Shown here piece by piece: positions 1 through 10,188 of a stretch of 64,000 bases of DNA. Origin of the DNA: Candidatus Endolissoclinum faulkneri L2 (lineage in GTDB: Bacteria; Pseudomonadota; Alphaproteobacteria; Thalassobaculales; Thalassobaculaceae); the NCBI RefSeq assembly GCF_000319385.1, contig NC_019566.1:1069266-1133265 (forward strand), in the 5' to 3' direction. The notes beneath the pieces are model-generated. The model had not been told where the DNA came from. It did not search any database and saw only the letters and a program-made list of their open reading frames with translations. The position numbers and the translations under genes were made by a program. Position 1 is the stretch's first letter. Every line of letters begins with the position of its first letter.

Positions 1-1109
1 ATAATTTTATTTTGATGAGTCAGCATTGCTTTTTGTAAAATATTATCAGGAAATTATACAAGTAAGCCGTTAATTGCTCGTAACCATGCTCTAAAAGATG
101 AATTCTTTGATAACCAAATTGCGTGTCTGTATTTCATAGAAATAAATGCCAACTTAATCTAAAAATAAATTACTTTAAAATAGAAGTTTTTTAGAATACT
201 TGTCTATGATTTGATCGATAATACAGAAAATTAAAAATTAAATTTATCATTGTAAATGAATACTTGTCCTCTATAATTTGCACGTTTTTATTTTAAAATA
301 TATCTATAAAATGATAAAATCACTCTCAATAAAAAACTCATTTGAGATTTTTATTTAACTATTAATTTTTATTTAGTAGTAATTGATGAATTGTGCCTTA
401 AAATATTAAAAGTAAAATACTATACTCTATGGTATAGAGCAGATAATGAAATTAAAATTTATGTGATTGTAAACTAGACTGAAACTGATTTAAATAATTT
501 AATGCTAAATTACATTACTAGCTAGTTGTAAAAAAAATTTATAAATGCAATTTATTCGTTGTATAATATGCTTATATAAACTAAGATAAGCGAAAATAAA
601 TAATCAATACACTAAATTAGCTTGATGATTTAATTCACTGATTAAATATGCAAAGAATCGAATTAATTTGAGGTATTTTACTATTATTAAATAATAAGTT
701 TAATAGTAACAGTTAAATATTATTTACATCTTATTAAAGTAAGATTAAGTAAATATTACGCTAAGTGAAGTAAAAATTAATTCATAATCTCTACACAGCC
801 GTTATATTTATCAATATTGTTTCTTAAAGCATAGATTTAACTAAAAATTAACAAATTTACCTTAAAATTTGTTAATTACTAAAGTAACTACTTCTTTTAT
901 TACTTAAGTTTTTTTTGATTTAGAAAGAAATTTTACTATTCTAGTAAATACAAAAAACTGCTTATTAAGCTAAAGCAATAATTTAATCACGGTCAATTCA
1001 TACTGATCGCTTTGCTATAAAATTGTTTATCTGTATTTATTTTATCATGCTTAATAAATTACGTGAGTGTTTATAGTTTAGTTATAATTGACCGTAAAAG
1101 GAATATAAA
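1..1109. other. AT-rich stretch without a recognisable gene
   Basis: I see no gene-like reading frame, tRNA or conserved RNA here. A 12-bp inverted repeat with a 6-base loop lies at 847-876. A TATAAT hexamer at 562-567 has no good -35 partner. The last 40 bases form the leader of the aldehyde dehydrogenase gene. Confidence 0.6.
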
Positions 1110-2558
1110 ATGCTACGTAAAACTAACTTCTACATCAATGGAGCTTGGATTCCACCTACCTTACCTAACGATTTCGATGTAATTAACCCAGCGACTGAAA
1201 AGCCCGTCTGTGTAATCTCGTTAGGATCTAGCAAAGATGTTAACAAAGCAGTTACTGCAGCAAAAAATTCGTTCGATATCTGGAATAATACCCCTATAAA
1301 AGAACGCATACTAAAAATCGAGAAGCTGGCAGAGATTTATGAAATTCGTGTTGACGAAATGGCAAAAGCAATTTCTATGGAGATGGGTGCTCCTATTGAT
1401 TTGGCAATCAACTCTCAAGCTGCAGCTGGCATAGGACACATTAGATCATTTATTCGCGTGCTGAAAGAGTTCAAATTTGAGCATTATCTACGTGATGACA
1501 CCCCAGATGAATTCCTTATACACGAGGCGGTAGGCGTTTGTGGTTTAATTACTCCATGGAATTGGCCAATGAATCAAGTAACAATGAAAGTTATACCCGC
1601 GCTAGGAGTTGGTTGTACCGTAGTTCTTAAGCCATCAGAGATTGCACCTATGTCTTCGCTGCTTTTTGCAGAGTTTATGGATGAAGCTGGTTTTCTAGAT
1701 GGTGTGTTCAACTTGATAAATGGTGATGGCCCAACCGTTGGTGATGCAATAGGCCGACATCCTGATATTGACATGATAAGCTTTACCGGATCTACAAAAG
1801 TTGGCATTGGATTAACTCGATCCTCTGCGGATACAGTTAAACGCGTAGCTTTAGAGATGGGTGGAAAAGGAGCGAACATTATATTCGCCGATGCTAATAT
1901 CACTGAAGCAGTAAAGCGCGGTGCTATTCACTGCTTTAACAATACCGGACAATCTTGCAACGCTCCAAGCAGAATGCTAGTAGAGCGCTCAGTCTATGAT
2001 GAAGCAGTAGAAATTGCTTCTACTACAGCTAAAAATACCGCTATAGGTCAGCCAAATGAACACGGTAATCATATTGGGCCATTAGTATCTGAAGCGCAAT
2101 TTAACAAAGTACAAGACCTGATTCAATCTGGTATAGACGAAGGAGCTCGCCTAGTAGCAGGTGGTATTGGCAGACCAGACGGCTTCAATCGCGGCTATTT
2201 TGTGCAAGCAACAGTTTTTGCCGATGTAAATAATTCCATGAGAATTGCTCGTGAAGAAATCTTTGGCCCTGTCTTATCAATAATTCCATTCGATGACGAA
2301 GCGGAAGCAATAAAAATCTCAAATGATACTAAATACGGTCTAACTAACTACGTCCAGAGTGGTGATATACTCCGTGCCCAACGTATATCCCGTCATCTAC
2401 GCTCCGGCATGGTTGTGTTTAATGGAGCTTCACGACATCCAGAAAGTCCATTTGGCGGTTACAAGCAATCCGGTAAGGGTCGTGAAGGAGGAATATACGG
2501 TCTAGAAGAGTTTCTGGAAGTTAAAGCAATATCAGGATGGAATACAGTAATAAGATAA
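1110..2558 (+). CDS. NAD(P)-dependent aldehyde dehydrogenase family protein
   Basis: This 482-residue protein has the usual length and motifs of the aldehyde dehydrogenase superfamily, which oxidises aldehydes to carboxylic acids with NAD(P)+. The oxyanion asparagine is N151 (PWNWP), the cofactor-binding lysine K174 (LKPSE), the Rossmann loop FTGS at 225-228, the general base E249 (LEMGGK) and the nucleophile C283 (GQSCNAP). The substrate cannot be told from sequence. The AAAGGA-like Shine-Dalgarno just upstream of the ATG supports the start. The gene stands alone: over 1.1 kb of empty DNA lies upstream, and an inverted repeat 157 bp downstream may end the transcript. It is probably a cytosolic single-gene survivor of a larger catabolic set. 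I am sure of the family and unsure of the function. Confidence 0.93.
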   Translation: MLRKTNFYINGAWIPPTLPNDFDVINPATEKPVCVISLGSSKDVNKAVTAAKNSFDIWNNTPIKERILKIEKLAEIYEIRVDEMAKAISMEMGAPIDLAINSQAAAGIGHIRSFIRVLKEFKFEHYLRDDTPDEFLIHEAVGVCGLITPWNWPMNQVTMKVIPALGVGCTVVLKPSEIAPMSSLLFAEFMDEAGFLDGVFNLINGDGPTVGDAIGRHPDIDMISFTGSTKVGIGLTRSSADTVKRVALEMGGKGANIIFADANITEAVKRGAIHCFNNTGQSCNAPSRMLVERSVYDEAVEIASTTAKNTAIGQPNEHGNHIGPLVSEAQFNKVQDLIQSGIDEGARLVAGGIGRPDGFNRGYFVQATVFADVNNSMRIAREEIFGPVLSIIPFDDEAEAIKISNDTKYGLTNYVQSGDILRAQRISRHLRSGMVVFNGASRHPESPFGGYKQSGKGREGGIYGLEEFLEVKAISGWNTVIR

Positions 2559-3943
2559 CAAGGATAATGATTTATACCAGTAATCTATATCCATTGTGCA
2601 GTCATAAATGTGCATTAACGGTATGTAGCTGTCTTGCTTAAAGAAGACTTAACGTATTTGCGTTATATCTTAAAAAAATAAAACATCTACTCAAGCTACT
2701 TGAATGCTAAGAAAGACTAGGTACTTATTAGAATCAAATGTAATAAGTACCTAGTCGTAAGATACAAACACTTAATTCAATTTAAAAAATTGATAAAGAA
2801 AATATAGTACTCCAAAATGGATTTAATTTTAATTAGTTAAAAATTTTTTGTACGATTAAATTCTCATCATAATAAATCGCACTATTCTATTTAATAGTAA
2901 CTTGAAGAATAATTTTTCACAAAAATAACTTGTTGACTAATTTTCCTTTACGAATGATAAAAATGAATATCTACACTAATATTTATTTCGTAAACAAACT
3001 AGAATAAACTATAGACATGTGCTTTTCTTAAAAAGCACCACAACAAGCATTTCTAGCATTCTTATAATAATTTCAAAAGATCAAATAATTAGCGGATAAA
3101 AAGAAAAAAATTACTTAAAATATTTAAAAAGCATAATAATCGTGTCTATAATTCATCAAAAGATCAATGTTTTAATTTCGGTAATATTTTTACAACTGAT
3201 ACATAAAACAGACCTTCAGCATTTTTAGTTACATTATCAATATAATAAAGATAAACAAATAGAAGGATTATAATTAGTGTTATTTAATTTATTAACTTCT
3301 CTCCACTTTAAATTAAGTAAGCAAAAAAAATATTCTACAACAAATAAATGTTGAAGATAAAAAGGCACTTTTATCAACCACCATAGGTTTTTGCTTCTAA
3401 TACTTAAGCAAGTTCAATACAACAATAATAACCATAAAATTAATATTACTACCATTTTCTCAATTAAATTACAATCTATTACAACCTCTCCACTGGCATA
3501 CAAATCATCTGTTTTAACTTTGAAAAGTTGCATTAAACAATTGGTTAAATTGTGAATATAACCTTAATTTCTTACCACAGAACCTAATAACAATTAAGAG
3601 AAATGCCGTATAATTATCTACTAGTATTTGTGCGAAAGCCTAAATATCGTTCTATATTGCAGCAGTAGCAAACGATAATTTAGCTTGAATCAAATGCAAT
3701 GCCATGTCTTTACTAGAAATGCACCTCTTCTATGTTAACTATGAAATAGTACGTTCGCCAATTCATTAACTGCTAAAGATCATACTTACTCCACTATTAG
3801 ACACATTTTTAAAAAATCAAAGGATGTAAGTATATTCAAATAAAATTAATTTAGCAACTAGGTTAAAGCATAAACATAACTAATCGATCAATAACAAAGA
3901 TATTTGAAATATATATTTACAAACTAGTTTTATTAGCTATGGA
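2559..3943. other. AT-rich stretch without a recognisable gene
   Basis: This stretch contains the 16-bp inverted repeat at 2715-2756 and a small 8-bp hairpin with a CTTA loop at 3019-3038. Between about 3600 and 3790 the base composition is closer to coding DNA. The minus strand there gives two short open stretches (including DMALHLIQAK and AFAQILVDNYTAF) broken by stops. They could be a decayed gene downstream of the FAD oxidoreductase, but I cannot name the family and do not call a pseudogene. Confidence 0.5.
2715..2756. repeat. Perfect inverted repeat, 16-bp stem, 10-base loop
   Basis: Arms 2715-2730 and 2741-2756 are exact reverse complements. The repeat lies 157 bp after the aldehyde dehydrogenase stop and could end that transcript, but no T-run follows, so a canonical intrinsic terminator is not shown. 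Confidence 0.75.
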
Positions 3944-5383
3944 TTATACTACCTTTCCAGGATTAAGAATTCCGGCAGGATCCATGGAATTTTTGATAGA
4001 TCCCATAAGATCCATGGAAACTTTATCCTTATAATAGGCAAGTTCTTTACGTTTAAAACGACCTATGCCATGCTCAGCACTGATCGATCCTCCCATTTCC
4101 ACAACAATTTCATTAACAACCCGACTAAACTCTTCATAACGAGCCAAGAAAGCATTTTTATCGCCGTGTTCTGAAATTTGTAAATTATAGTGCAAATTGC
4201 CGTCACCAATATGACCAAAAGCAACCAAGCGTATATTAGGTTCAATTTCTGCCAATTTAATCCAGGCAGTATCATAAAACTCGGCGATGCGCGACACTGG
4301 CACTGAAATGTCATTTTTGATGGACGCACCCTCAATTCTTTGGCTTTCAGAAGCATTTTCACGCAGCTTCCAAAATGCTTGGCGTTGGGTTTCGTTTTGA
4401 GCAATAGCGGCATCAATCACTAGTCCAGATTCAAAAGCATTACTCAAAATTGATTCCAAGCGTTCTGATATTCCACTATCTACCGAAGCGCTGGAAACTA
4501 ATTCTATCAGAACGTAGAAATCATAGCGTTCTTTCAAAGGATCCTTGCAATCAGCAATATGTTTCATTACTAGATCAATCATCAAACGAGGCATTAACTC
4601 AAAGGTTTCTACCGCGTCACCACTCTCTGCCCGAGCAATTCCTAGCAAAGTAACTGCAGCATCGACATTAGGTACAGCGCAGAATGCACTGCAAACTTCG
4701 GTTGGTTTAGGAAAAATCTTTAGCACGGCTGCGGTTATAATACCAAGTGTGCCTTCGGAGCCGAGAAAAAGATGCTTAAGATCATAACCAGTATTATCTT
4801 TCCGCAATCCACGTAATCCGTTCCATATCCGCCCATCTGCCAGCACAACTTCAAGTCCAAGTACTAGATCACGAGCATTGCCATATCTTAGTACGTTAGT
4901 ACCGCCGGCATTAGTCGACAAATTACCACCTATCATCGCACTACCTTCAGCAGCCAAAGATAACGGAAAATAGCGATTCGCTTTAGAAGCAGCATTCTGT
5001 AAGTCTTTAAGAATGCACCCAGCTTCTACGGTTATAGTATAATTATCAGGATCAACATTTAGAACTTTATTCATTCGTGCAAGCGATACAATGATCTCCT
5101 CACCACTATTGAGTGGTATTGATCCACCGCATAAAGAAGTATTACCACCCTGAGGAATAATCGAAATACATCCTTCTGCACAGAGCGTAACTAATTTAGC
5201 AATCTCTTCTGTAGTTTTAGGTCTAACTACCATAAGCGCTTCAGCTCTACAAATACCACGCCAATCTGTCATATATGGCAGCATGGATTCAAGATCGTTA
5301 GTCCAGCCTTTTGGCCCAACTACTTGCTTAATACGTTCCAGTACATTAATAAAATCCGGTCTGTTTGCAGTAATATTAGCCAT
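3944..5383 (-). CDS. FAD-binding oxidoreductase, D-2-hydroxyglutarate dehydrogenase / GlcD-like
   Basis: The protein belongs to the vanillyl-alcohol-oxidase flavoprotein family that oxidises D-2-hydroxy acids (D-2-hydroxyglutarate, D-lactate, glycolate). The N-terminal FAD-binding-4 domain is visible in PQGGNTSLCGG, NAGGTNVLRYGN and GSEGTLGI. The C-terminal FAD-oxidase domain has the metal/substrate histidine motifs GHIGDGNLHYN and EHGIG. I place the start at 5383 (MANITANR, 479 residues). An in-frame ATG at 5398 exists, but an AGGAG Shine-Dalgarno (5395-5391) sits inside those first codons, 7 bases before the second ATG. The gene follows tsaC on the same strand with about 125 bp between them, so the two may share a transcript. 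D-2-hydroxyglutarate dehydrogenase is the most likely role; the exact substrate is inferred. Confidence 0.88.
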   Translation of the reverse strand: MANITANRPDFINVLERIKQVVGPKGWTNDLESMLPYMTDWRGICRAEALMVVRPKTTEEIAKLVTLCAEGCISIIPQGGNTSLCGGSIPLNSGEEIIVSLARMNKVLNVDPDNYTITVEAGCILKDLQNAASKANRYFPLSLAAEGSAMIGGNLSTNAGGTNVLRYGNARDLVLGLEVVLADGRIWNGLRGLRKDNTGYDLKHLFLGSEGTLGIITAAVLKIFPKPTEVCSAFCAVPNVDAAVTLLGIARAESGDAVETFELMPRLMIDLVMKHIADCKDPLKERYDFYVLIELVSSASVDSGISERLESILSNAFESGLVIDAAIAQNETQRQAFWKLRENASESQRIEGASIKNDISVPVSRIAEFYDTAWIKLAEIEPNIRLVAFGHIGDGNLHYNLQISEHGDKNAFLARYEEFSRVVNEIVVEMGGSISAEHGIGRFKRKELAYYKDKVSMDLMGSIKNSMDPAGILNPGKVV

Positions 5384-5390
5384 AGCTGTT

Positions 5391-5395
5391 CTCCT
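5391..5395 (-). promoter_or_regulatory. Shine-Dalgarno AGGAG that fixes the FAD oxidoreductase start
   Basis: AGGAG lies 7 bases upstream of the ATG at 5383 and overlaps the first codons of the longer possible reading frame (ATG at 5398). This makes the shorter protein the better annotation. Confidence 0.7.
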
Positions 5396-5508
5396 CATAA
5401 CGAGGTAATAAAATTTTGTAAAAAAAGTTAAAGCAACAAGGCTTATTCAAGCAAAAATCAAGATATATTACTGATAGGTGATAATATGTATAATCATAAT
5501 TCATACAA

Positions 5509-6447
5509 TCAAACTGCAGCACGTTGTAGACGATCATTAATAGCGACCCCAAGCCCTCTACGAGGGATAGGAGCGACTGCAATGGTTTTAATGCCTGGCA
5601 GATCAAGAGTACGCAAATAAGCAAATAAATTAGATGCAGCTTCCAGCAAATCACCCAATGAACTAAGATCCATATCTGCGCCCAGCTGGCCAGCAAAATC
5701 CAACCCTACCTCTCCATCCCATAACTCGGTGGCATTCAAGCGCAGCGATGCAATTGGTGCATAATGACTAGCCAGCATTCCAGGAGACAATAATCTAGCA
5801 TTATCACTGGCAAGCTTAATAGGACCTACTACTTCCTCTATTTGTTCCTGAGTGACGGCTCCTGGACGTAAAAGCCTGGGTATTCCACTAGACACATCTA
5901 AAACCGTACTTTCCACACCCAGCATGCAACAACCACCATCTAGAATAATTTTTAATCCATCAAAACCCTCTGCTATTACATGATCGGCTGTAGTCGGACT
6001 CAAACGCCCAGAGCGATTAGCACTCGGAGCAGCTATTGGTCGACCAATTTCCGAAAGCAAAGCGCGAGTTGTAGGATCACCTGGTACTCTAATAGCCACA
6101 GTATCCATATTTGCTGACGTTAAACAAGCAAGCGGAAAACCGTCCATTAATTTCATCACTAATGTTAAAGGGCCAGGCCAAAAAACATCTGCCATAGCAA
6201 GGGCTGCAGAAGTAGCTTGACCAATAGCAAAAGCAGATCTCGCATCATGTACATGGCTAATAAGTGGATTATACAGAGGTCGTGCCTTGTAAGCAAATAT
6301 CTTCGCTACCGCCATTTCATTAGTTGCATCTCCACCAAGACCATATACTGTCTCGGTTGCAAAAGCAACCAAACCTCCATTAAGTATAACTCTTCCAGCT
6401 TCGGCTCGAGCCATTGGATCGTTTATAGAATAAACATGCGTATACAT
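5509..6447 (-). CDS. tsaC: L-threonylcarbamoyladenylate synthase (Sua5/TsaC, two-domain)
   Basis: This enzyme makes threonylcarbamoyl-AMP from threonine, bicarbonate and ATP, the first step of the t6A37 modification of ANN-decoding tRNAs. The N-terminal YrdC fold shows ATETVYGLGGDA from residue 30, the K54-A55-R56-P57 motif with the following NPL, and S142-A-N144. Residues from roughly 200 to 312 form the extra Sua5 domain, so this is the long Sua5 form rather than short TsaC. No strong Shine-Dalgarno precedes the ATG; the start is chosen because the Sua5 fold begins a few residues later. It lies upstream of the FAD oxidoreductase on the same strand. The t6A pathway is near-essential, which fits its survival here. 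Confidence 0.93.
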   Translation of the reverse strand: MYTHVYSINDPMARAEAGRVILNGGLVAFATETVYGLGGDATNEMAVAKIFAYKARPLYNPLISHVHDARSAFAIGQATSAALAMADVFWPGPLTLVMKLMDGFPLACLTSANMDTVAIRVPGDPTTRALLSEIGRPIAAPSANRSGRLSPTTADHVIAEGFDGLKIILDGGCCMLGVESTVLDVSSGIPRLLRPGAVTQEQIEEVVGPIKLASDNARLLSPGMLASHYAPIASLRLNATELWDGEVGLDFAGQLGADMDLSSLGDLLEAASNLFAYLRTLDLPGIKTIAVAPIPRRGLGVAINDRLQRAAV

Positions 6448-7482
6448 ATATAATACTTTAAGAAATGCAGCAAAAATAACCTAAAGTGTCGCCTAAATAA
6501 CCCATAATAAATAATTATCATGCGCTAACTACGATAATTAAACTAACATATCAGTGAATATGCCAAGCTAATCAAGAAGGATAAAGCTAAAAATACGATT
6601 AAGCACTGCAAAAAAAACTGTCTGTACAAATGACATTTTCTCAGGTGGATTAGGTATCAGCGTTAAAATACAAGCAGTATAGATACTAAAATTTGAACAA
6701 ATACTCAGTTAATGCAAGAAAATATTTTTCATGCAAAAATTTGCCCCTTGCGGTAATGGAATGAAAAGTAAGATCATTTGACAATCAATTCAAATAAAAA
6801 AACATCAAATATGAAAAATTTTTTCCAGTAAATAATCTTTAGTTAATTATCAACATTTCCCAGAACCGCACTCTAAAGCCGAATTATTTCAAACTAATTC
6901 GCATTAAGATAATATCAAAAGATGATAAATTTGTTAAGATAACGCCGACTATCTTATAATTAAAAATCATGCTATCCTGCTAATTTATAGAACATGATTT
7001 AACAGGATAAGCATTAATCTAACAATCTTGAATAAGTAGATTTGAACTTCGTTTAGTTTTATGATATGTTCCACGCCTACTTGTATAGCTAAGATAAAAA
7101 AATAAACTATTAAGTGAGATGACGAGATAATGAGTCGTATGGATTTGATTTTTTACTTGAATTTATTACAAGCCTTACTTTGAATTAAACTTTGTTACCC
7201 TATACCAAAGATAAAAATGAATTACTGACTTTAGCGTTATCCGTTTATACACTTAAGATGAGGACGTAAGTATTAAATTAGTCATTACGTTATTAACCTG
7301 GAGTGGAGTACTGAATGATTATCATTAATCTATTTAACGCGCACCTCAGCAAAATATTATTTTATCATTCCTGTTTTTTCATACGCATTTAAAGAATAGT
7401 ATATTGTTGCTTTCTGAGCTTGAAATTTATATTGCAGCCTTACAAAAAATTATAATTAGCTGCAATTCAAGGAAAAATTTCC
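6448..7482. other. Noncoding stretch upstream of accB with competing hairpins
   Basis: No gene is recognisable. The stretch separates divergent tsaC and accB. At 6964-7014 two stems compete for shared bases (see separate entry). A 13-base string CAATCTTGAATAA at 7023-7035 recurs at 10422 and 36409. The 3-dehydroquinate dehydratase gene aroQ often found upstream of accB in alphaproteobacteria is not here. Confidence 0.5.
6964..7014. promoter_or_regulatory. Possible RNA structure with two mutually exclusive stems upstream of accB
   Basis: Stem A pairs 6964-6971 with 6993-7000 (8 bp). Stem B pairs 6969-6979 with 7003-7014 (11 bp, one bulged base). They overlap at 6969-6971, so only one can form in full. 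If stem B is trimmed to 6973-6979 with 7003-7009, the two interleave as an H-type pseudoknot. It lies about 470 bp upstream of accB on the same strand. Function is not known. Confidence 0.25.
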
Positions 7483-7926
7483 ATGAAGAATAATTTGGAA
7501 GAAAATTTGATTCGCAAACTAGTCGAGTTATTAAAAGAGAATGAACTAGGCGAACTGGAATACGCGACAAGTGACCTACGTATTCGTATATCTAATCCAA
7601 AGATTAATGCAGCTTATACTACACAAGTATCAGCTTCTACTACAACTGCAGCAATATCAGATTCAGATACAAGCGGAAATACAGTAGAAGATGGCGATGT
7701 GATACCTTCACCAATGGTTGGAACTGCTTATCTTGCTCCAGAGGAGAATGCCGCAGCCTTCGCACCCATTGGCTCTAGCGTACGTAGTGGCCAAACAATT
7801 ATGATAGTCGAAGCGATGAAAACTATGAACCCAATCCCAGCTCCAAGAGCCGGCAAAGTTAAGGCAGTGCATGTACAGAACGGGCAGCCTGTAGAATTTG
7901 GTCAGCCGCTTTTGGTCCTAGAATAA
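7483..7926 (+). CDS. accB: Biotin carboxyl carrier protein of acetyl-CoA carboxylase
   Basis: AccB carries the biotin that AccC carboxylates and the AccAD transferase uses to make malonyl-CoA for fatty acid synthesis. The 147-residue protein has the usual architecture: a helical N-terminus, a Thr/Ser/Ala-rich linker around residues 43-70 and a C-terminal biotinyl domain. The biotinylation motif EAMKTM places the modified lysine at K113. The second methionine position shows M as in most family members. The ATG lies after AAGGAAAA. accC starts 30 bp downstream, so the two are almost certainly co-transcribed. Protein-level confidence is very high. Confidence 0.97.
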   Translation: MKNNLEENLIRKLVELLKENELGELEYATSDLRIRISNPKINAAYTTQVSASTTTAAISDSDTSGNTVEDGDVIPSPMVGTAYLAPEENAAAFAPIGSSVRSGQTIMIVEAMKTMNPIPAPRAGKVKAVHVQNGQPVEFGQPLLVLE

Positions 7927-7956
7927 TTTATTTATTGCTCAGGGGGCTAGTAAAGC

Positions 7957-9300
7957 GTGTTTAGCAAGATAATGATCGCCAATCGCGGGGAAATTGCTCT
8001 TCGCATTCATCGTGCTTGTCGTGAAATGAGTATCAAAACAGTAGCTATACACTCGACAGCAGATGCTAACGCCATGCATGTAAGACTTGCAGATGAAAGT
8101 GTGTGTATAGGTCCGGCATCAGCAATCGATAGTTATCTCAATATACCTGCCATTTTATCAGCAGCTGCTATCACTAATGTTGATGCAATTCATCCAGGGG
8201 TGGGTTTTCTATCGGAAAACGCAGCCTTTGCTGAAATCGTTGAAGCTCATGGTATTACGTTCATTGGTCCCAGGTCAAAGCATATCCATTTTATGGGCAA
8301 CAAAATCACAGCTAAAAAAATGATGATTAAGCTTGGCATTCCGTGCGTACCAGGCTCTGAAAAGCCAGTGGATGATATAAGAGCAGCTAAAGATGAAGCT
8401 AATCGTATCGGCTATCCTGTAGTAATTAAAGCTGCGAATGGCGGCGGTGGACGCGGTATGAAGGTTGCCAATAGTCCAAATAACATTGAAGAAGCTTATA
8501 CAACTGCTCGACGCGAAAGTGCTGCTGCCTTTGGCAATGAAGCTGTTTATATAGAGAGATATCTTGAAAATCCTCGACATATTGAAATTCAAATTGCCGC
8601 TGACAATCACAACAACGTGATTCATCTCGGAGAGCGTGATTGCTCTATTCAGCGTCGTCACCAAAAAATCATCGAGGAAGCTCCATCTCTAGTTCTTACG
8701 CCGGCTGTGCGCGATAATATTGGTAATCGCATTGTCGCTGCTATGCGCAATATGGGGTATTGTAGCCTTGGTACTATGGAATTCCTTTACGAAAAGGATG
8801 AGTTTTACTTTATCGAAATGAATACTCGTTTACAAGTCGAACACCCGATCACCGAAGCGATAACCGGGATCGACTTGGTCCGTCTGCAGATTGAAATCGC
8901 AGCTAACAAGTCGTTAGGCATAGCACAGCAAGACATAACTTTTAACGGACATGCAATTGAATGCCGCATAAATGCTGAAGATCCTTGCACATTTCAACCT
9001 AATCCAGGAAAAATTAATGATTACCATCAACCTGGCGGGTTAGGTGTGCGTGTAGATAGCGCACTTTATGCCGGTTATAGTGTACCATCACATTACGATA
9101 GCTTAATAGCCAAAGTAATTATACACGGGGCTAATCGTCAAGAATGCCTAATGCGTGCTGAACGAGCATTGGGTGAGTACGTAATCAGTGGAATTTCGAC
9201 AACTATTCCATTGCATGCAAATCTACTGCTAGATCCAATTTTTCGCAGCGGGGAATACTCCATTCGTTGGTTGGAAAGGGATTATTTATCTAAATCCTAA
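7957..9300 (+). CDS. accC: Biotin carboxylase subunit of acetyl-CoA carboxylase
   Basis: AccC is the ATP-grasp enzyme that carboxylates AccB-biotin with bicarbonate and ATP. At 447 residues it matches the bacterial family. Visible are the glycine-rich lid NGGGGRGMK (161-169), HQKIIEEAPS (235-244, with K237 at the position of E. coli K238), the metal-binding glutamate E287 and the active-site RLQVEHP (291-297). Translation begins at GTG, preceded by an AGGGGG Shine-Dalgarno; the N-terminus MFSKIMIANRGE aligns with the family without extension. It sits 30 bp behind accB. The leucyl/phenylalanyl-tRNA-protein transferase gene aat, which commonly follows in alphaproteobacteria, is absent from the next 460 bp. 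Confidence 0.98.
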   Translation: MFSKIMIANRGEIALRIHRACREMSIKTVAIHSTADANAMHVRLADESVCIGPASAIDSYLNIPAILSAAAITNVDAIHPGVGFLSENAAFAEIVEAHGITFIGPRSKHIHFMGNKITAKKMMIKLGIPCVPGSEKPVDDIRAAKDEANRIGYPVVIKAANGGGGRGMKVANSPNNIEEAYTTARRESAAAFGNEAVYIERYLENPRHIEIQIAADNHNNVIHLGERDCSIQRRHQKIIEEAPSLVLTPAVRDNIGNRIVAAMRNMGYCSLGTMEFLYEKDEFYFIEMNTRLQVEHPITEAITGIDLVRLQIEIAANKSLGIAQQDITFNGHAIECRINAEDPCTFQPNPGKINDYHQPGGLGVRVDSALYAGYSVPSHYDSLIAKVIIHGANRQECLMRAERALGEYVISGISTTIPLHANLLLDPIFRSGEYSIRWLERDYLSKS

Positions 9301-9762
9301 TTAATCTCATTGTTAGCAGAGCTGTGCGTATCAGATTACGTAGTAGTTTACAACTGCAATAATTCAATATCGGAGATACAAACGGAGCTGCTTTTACTAA
9401 TGTATATTCGTAGATATTTTTATCATTAACTAAGAAGCAAATTAGCCTAGATTATTCTTCCTTGATACCCAATAGCTATTGCTACTATGCTGTTGGAAAA
9501 ACTTTAGTAAATAAAGTAGCATTCGCCAAGGCATTCTTCAGAGAGGATGCATATTTAATCGAATAACCGATAATTCAAAAGTGTCATTAGTTAATTTGCT
9601 TACTTAACTTAAAAGCAAGTTGCTTTACTTTGAAGAATTTAGTTCGCTAATAATTATCCAACTTTTTCAATGCAAAAGTTCTCTGAACAAAAGTTCAGCC
9701 AATTAATCCTTGATATTAGCAATAGCAAAAAAAATTAACTTAGTTTAATGATAAGCGAATTA
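9301..9762. other. Noncoding stretch where aat would be expected
   Basis: This stretch separates convergent accC and the DUF2155 gene. Many alphaproteobacteria carry aat here. I find no open frame or recognisable Aat motif on either strand, so the gene appears to have been lost and eroded past recognition. Confidence 0.5.
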
Positions 9763-10188
9763 CTAATCGTCTATAAAATTACTTCTACAAGATATCAACC
9801 AAATGCTATAAATAGGATGCTCCACCGCATGTAAGCTAACGCTAGAAGCAAACATCCAACCAGTAAACAAATCACATATTTCTTCGTCCGGTAACTGATC
9901 TTCAATATGTAGAAATGCTGCACTTTCTGGCGGCAGAATTGGAGGCAAGTCTTGGCAAGTATCAACACGTATCCTAAATGTACCAAAGGACACAATGTGT
10001 CCAATCATCACCTCAAAAGAGGTGATCCTTCCAGTAACCTTATTTAATCCCTGCAAAACAGCAACATTGTGCTGGCGCCATTCATTTTTAAGTGGAAGAA
10101 TTTGAGCGCAAACGTCAAAAGCTTGTAGATTAATACTAGCTCCCATGCACACAGAGGCAATAGTTCTTAATAAGCCTACTTGACTCAT
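9763..10188 (-). CDS. DUF2155 domain-containing protein, likely exported
   Basis: The 141-residue product matches the alphaproteobacterial DUF2155 family, known mainly by conservation. The family core is visible: NVAVLQGLNKVTGRI (about 41-55), FGTFRIRVDTC, a PPESAAFL segment, LFTGWMFASS and VEHPIYSIWLISC near the C-terminus. Two cysteines (DTC and ISC) sit where the family usually has a pair and could form a disulfide. The first 25-30 residues are hydrophobic and may be a signal peptide, although the cleavage site is not clear. In relatives this gene sits between aat and the NDUFA12 gene. Here NDUFA12 and mlaD lie upstream on the same strand but 1.6 kb away. No molecular role is established; an envelope function is a guess from the signal-like N-terminus. 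Confidence 0.88.
   Translation of the reverse strand: MSQVGLLRTIASVCMGASINLQAFDVCAQILPLKNEWRQHNVAVLQGLNKVTGRITSFEVMIGHIVSFGTFRIRVDTCQDLPPILPPESAAFLHIEDQLPDEEICDLFTGWMFASSVSLHAVEHPIYSIWLISCRSNFIDD

Noticed and set aside
3600-3790. Minus-strand open fragments that might be a decayed acyl-CoA dehydrogenase-like gene
   Set aside because: The peptide is too short and broken for a family assignment; I mention it only in the spacer entry.
5376-5696. 106-codon minus-strand frame inside the tsaC end
   Set aside because: It is a frame-shifted shadow of tsaC with no family resemblance and no Shine-Dalgarno.
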